Shown here piece by piece: positions 5,708-6,084 of a DNA stretch of 6,084 nt. Below the pieces are notes generated by a model, which was given only the letters and a program-made list of their open reading frames with translations, ran no database searches and was not told where the DNA came from. Numbering within the stretch: the stretch's first letter is position 1; every line of letters begins with the position of its first letter. The DNA is from Yimella sp. (GTDB lineage: Bacteria > Actinomycetota > Actinomycetes > Actinomycetales > Dermatophilaceae), in assembly GCA_030150425.1 (NCBI GenBank), contig JASLFY010000184.1, forward strand, positions 1 to 6,084, given 5' to 3'. Position numbers and translations under genes: made by a program.

Positions 5708-6084
5708 ATGGTCGAGTCCGCCCACACCCCAGACCGTCGTTCGATGCTGCGTGGGATGGGCGTGATCGCCGCTGCCGGTGGCCTCGCCGCGTGCGGCAGC
5801 GACTCCGGGAGCGGCACCACCGTGCCGAAGTCGAAGGTCGCGGTCGGCGGCGGCTATCTCGACACCGCTCACCAGATCGTCGTGTCGCAGCCGAAGGCCG
5901 GCGAGTTCACCGCGTTCAGCACGATCTGCACCCACCAGGGATGCCCGATGACATCGCTGTCCGGCACCACCATCAGCTGCTCCTGCCACGGCAGCCAGTT
6001 CAAGATCACCGACGGCTCGGTGACGAACGGACCGGCGTCGTCGCCGCTGACCGCGAAGAAGGTCACCGAGAGTGGGGACAACCT
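5708..6084 (+). CDS. Rieske [2Fe-2S] protein, Tat-type lipoprotein (3' end cut by window)
   Basis: The frame opens at ATG 5708 and stays open to the window edge (125 full codons plus two bases), so the C-terminus is missing; related single-domain proteins are usually only slightly longer. The N-terminus carries a twin-arginine motif (DRRSMLRG, residues 9-16), a hydrophobic stretch, and a lipobox LAAC with Cys29, then a Ser/Gly-rich linker. This predicts folded export by Tat and lipid anchoring on the outer face of the membrane. The Rieske domain has CTHQGC (Cys74, His76, Cys79) and CSCHGS (Cys91, Cys93, His94): Cys74, His76, Cys91 and His94 would bind the [2Fe-2S] cluster, and Cys79-Cys93 would form the disulfide typical of high-potential Rieske proteins. 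GPASSPL near 108-114 matches the conserved proline-loop region. The domain is short and lacks partner domains, so it is probably an electron carrier of unknown partner and not a bc1 subunit or an oxygenase component. Confidence 0.93.
   Translation, partial: MVESAHTPDRRSMLRGMGVIAAAGGLAACGSDSGSGTTVPKSKVAVGGGYLDTAHQIVVSQPKAGEFTAFSTICTHQGCPMTSLSGTTISCSCHGSQFKITDGSVTNGPASSPLTAKKVTESGDN

Noticed and set aside
1705..5820. A very long open frame on the minus strand (over 1300 codons) running opposite uvrA and into the MBL gene
   Set aside because: It is the antisense shadow of uvrA created by G/C-rich third codon positions; its translation is low-complexity Arg/Leu/Val/Asp-rich and matches no family. 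Only its last part (2373-1705), with its own ribosome binding site and intact metal motifs, is a real gene.

Overview
The window comes from a high-G+C actinomycete (Actinomycetota). This rests on codon third positions dominated by G/C, a UvrA of actinobacterial type (a CxxxH variant of the first zinc-finger pair), the pairing of uvrA with a divergent metallo-beta-lactamase-fold gene (as I recall for M. tuberculosis Rv1637c-uvrA), and a Rieske gene directly after uvrA. The Rieske placement and the overall style suggest Propionibacteriales/Nocardioidaceae, but that is a guess from memory of gene order.

Layout. Positions 1-98 hold the 3' end of a rightward gene, probably a DUF3817 small membrane protein. 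It converges on a leftward three-gene cluster that reads from right to left: an MBL-fold hydrolase (2373-1705), an NlpC/P60 cell-wall peptidase (about 1697-966) and an RhtA-like EamA exporter (about 927 or 969 to 109). These genes are separated by very short gaps or overlaps and probably form one transcript. A 123-bp divergent intergenic region (2374-2496) should carry promoters for this cluster and for uvrA. uvrA (about 2497-5583, rightward) fills half the window and encodes the damage-recognition ATPase of nucleotide excision repair. A perfect 14-bp-stem hairpin (5595-5641) follows it. A new rightward gene starts at 5708 with a strong ribosome binding site and runs off the right edge: a Tat-type, lipobox-bearing Rieske [2Fe-2S] protein.

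The gene content is largely ordinary chromosomal housekeeping, and I see no new multi-gene system, mobile element, CRISPR array or RNA gene. The most notable feature is a C-terminal extension on UvrA: about 45 residues, one third lysine and with no acidic residues, resembling histone H1 or the tail of mycobacterial HU. It is encoded by a 54-bp tandem duplication with only two mismatches. Other points worth a look are the unusual start of the exporter (a CTG overlapping the preceding stop codon as CTGA), a possibly leaderless GTG start for uvrA, the long hairpin without a T-run, and the Rieske lipoprotein beside a DNA-repair gene.
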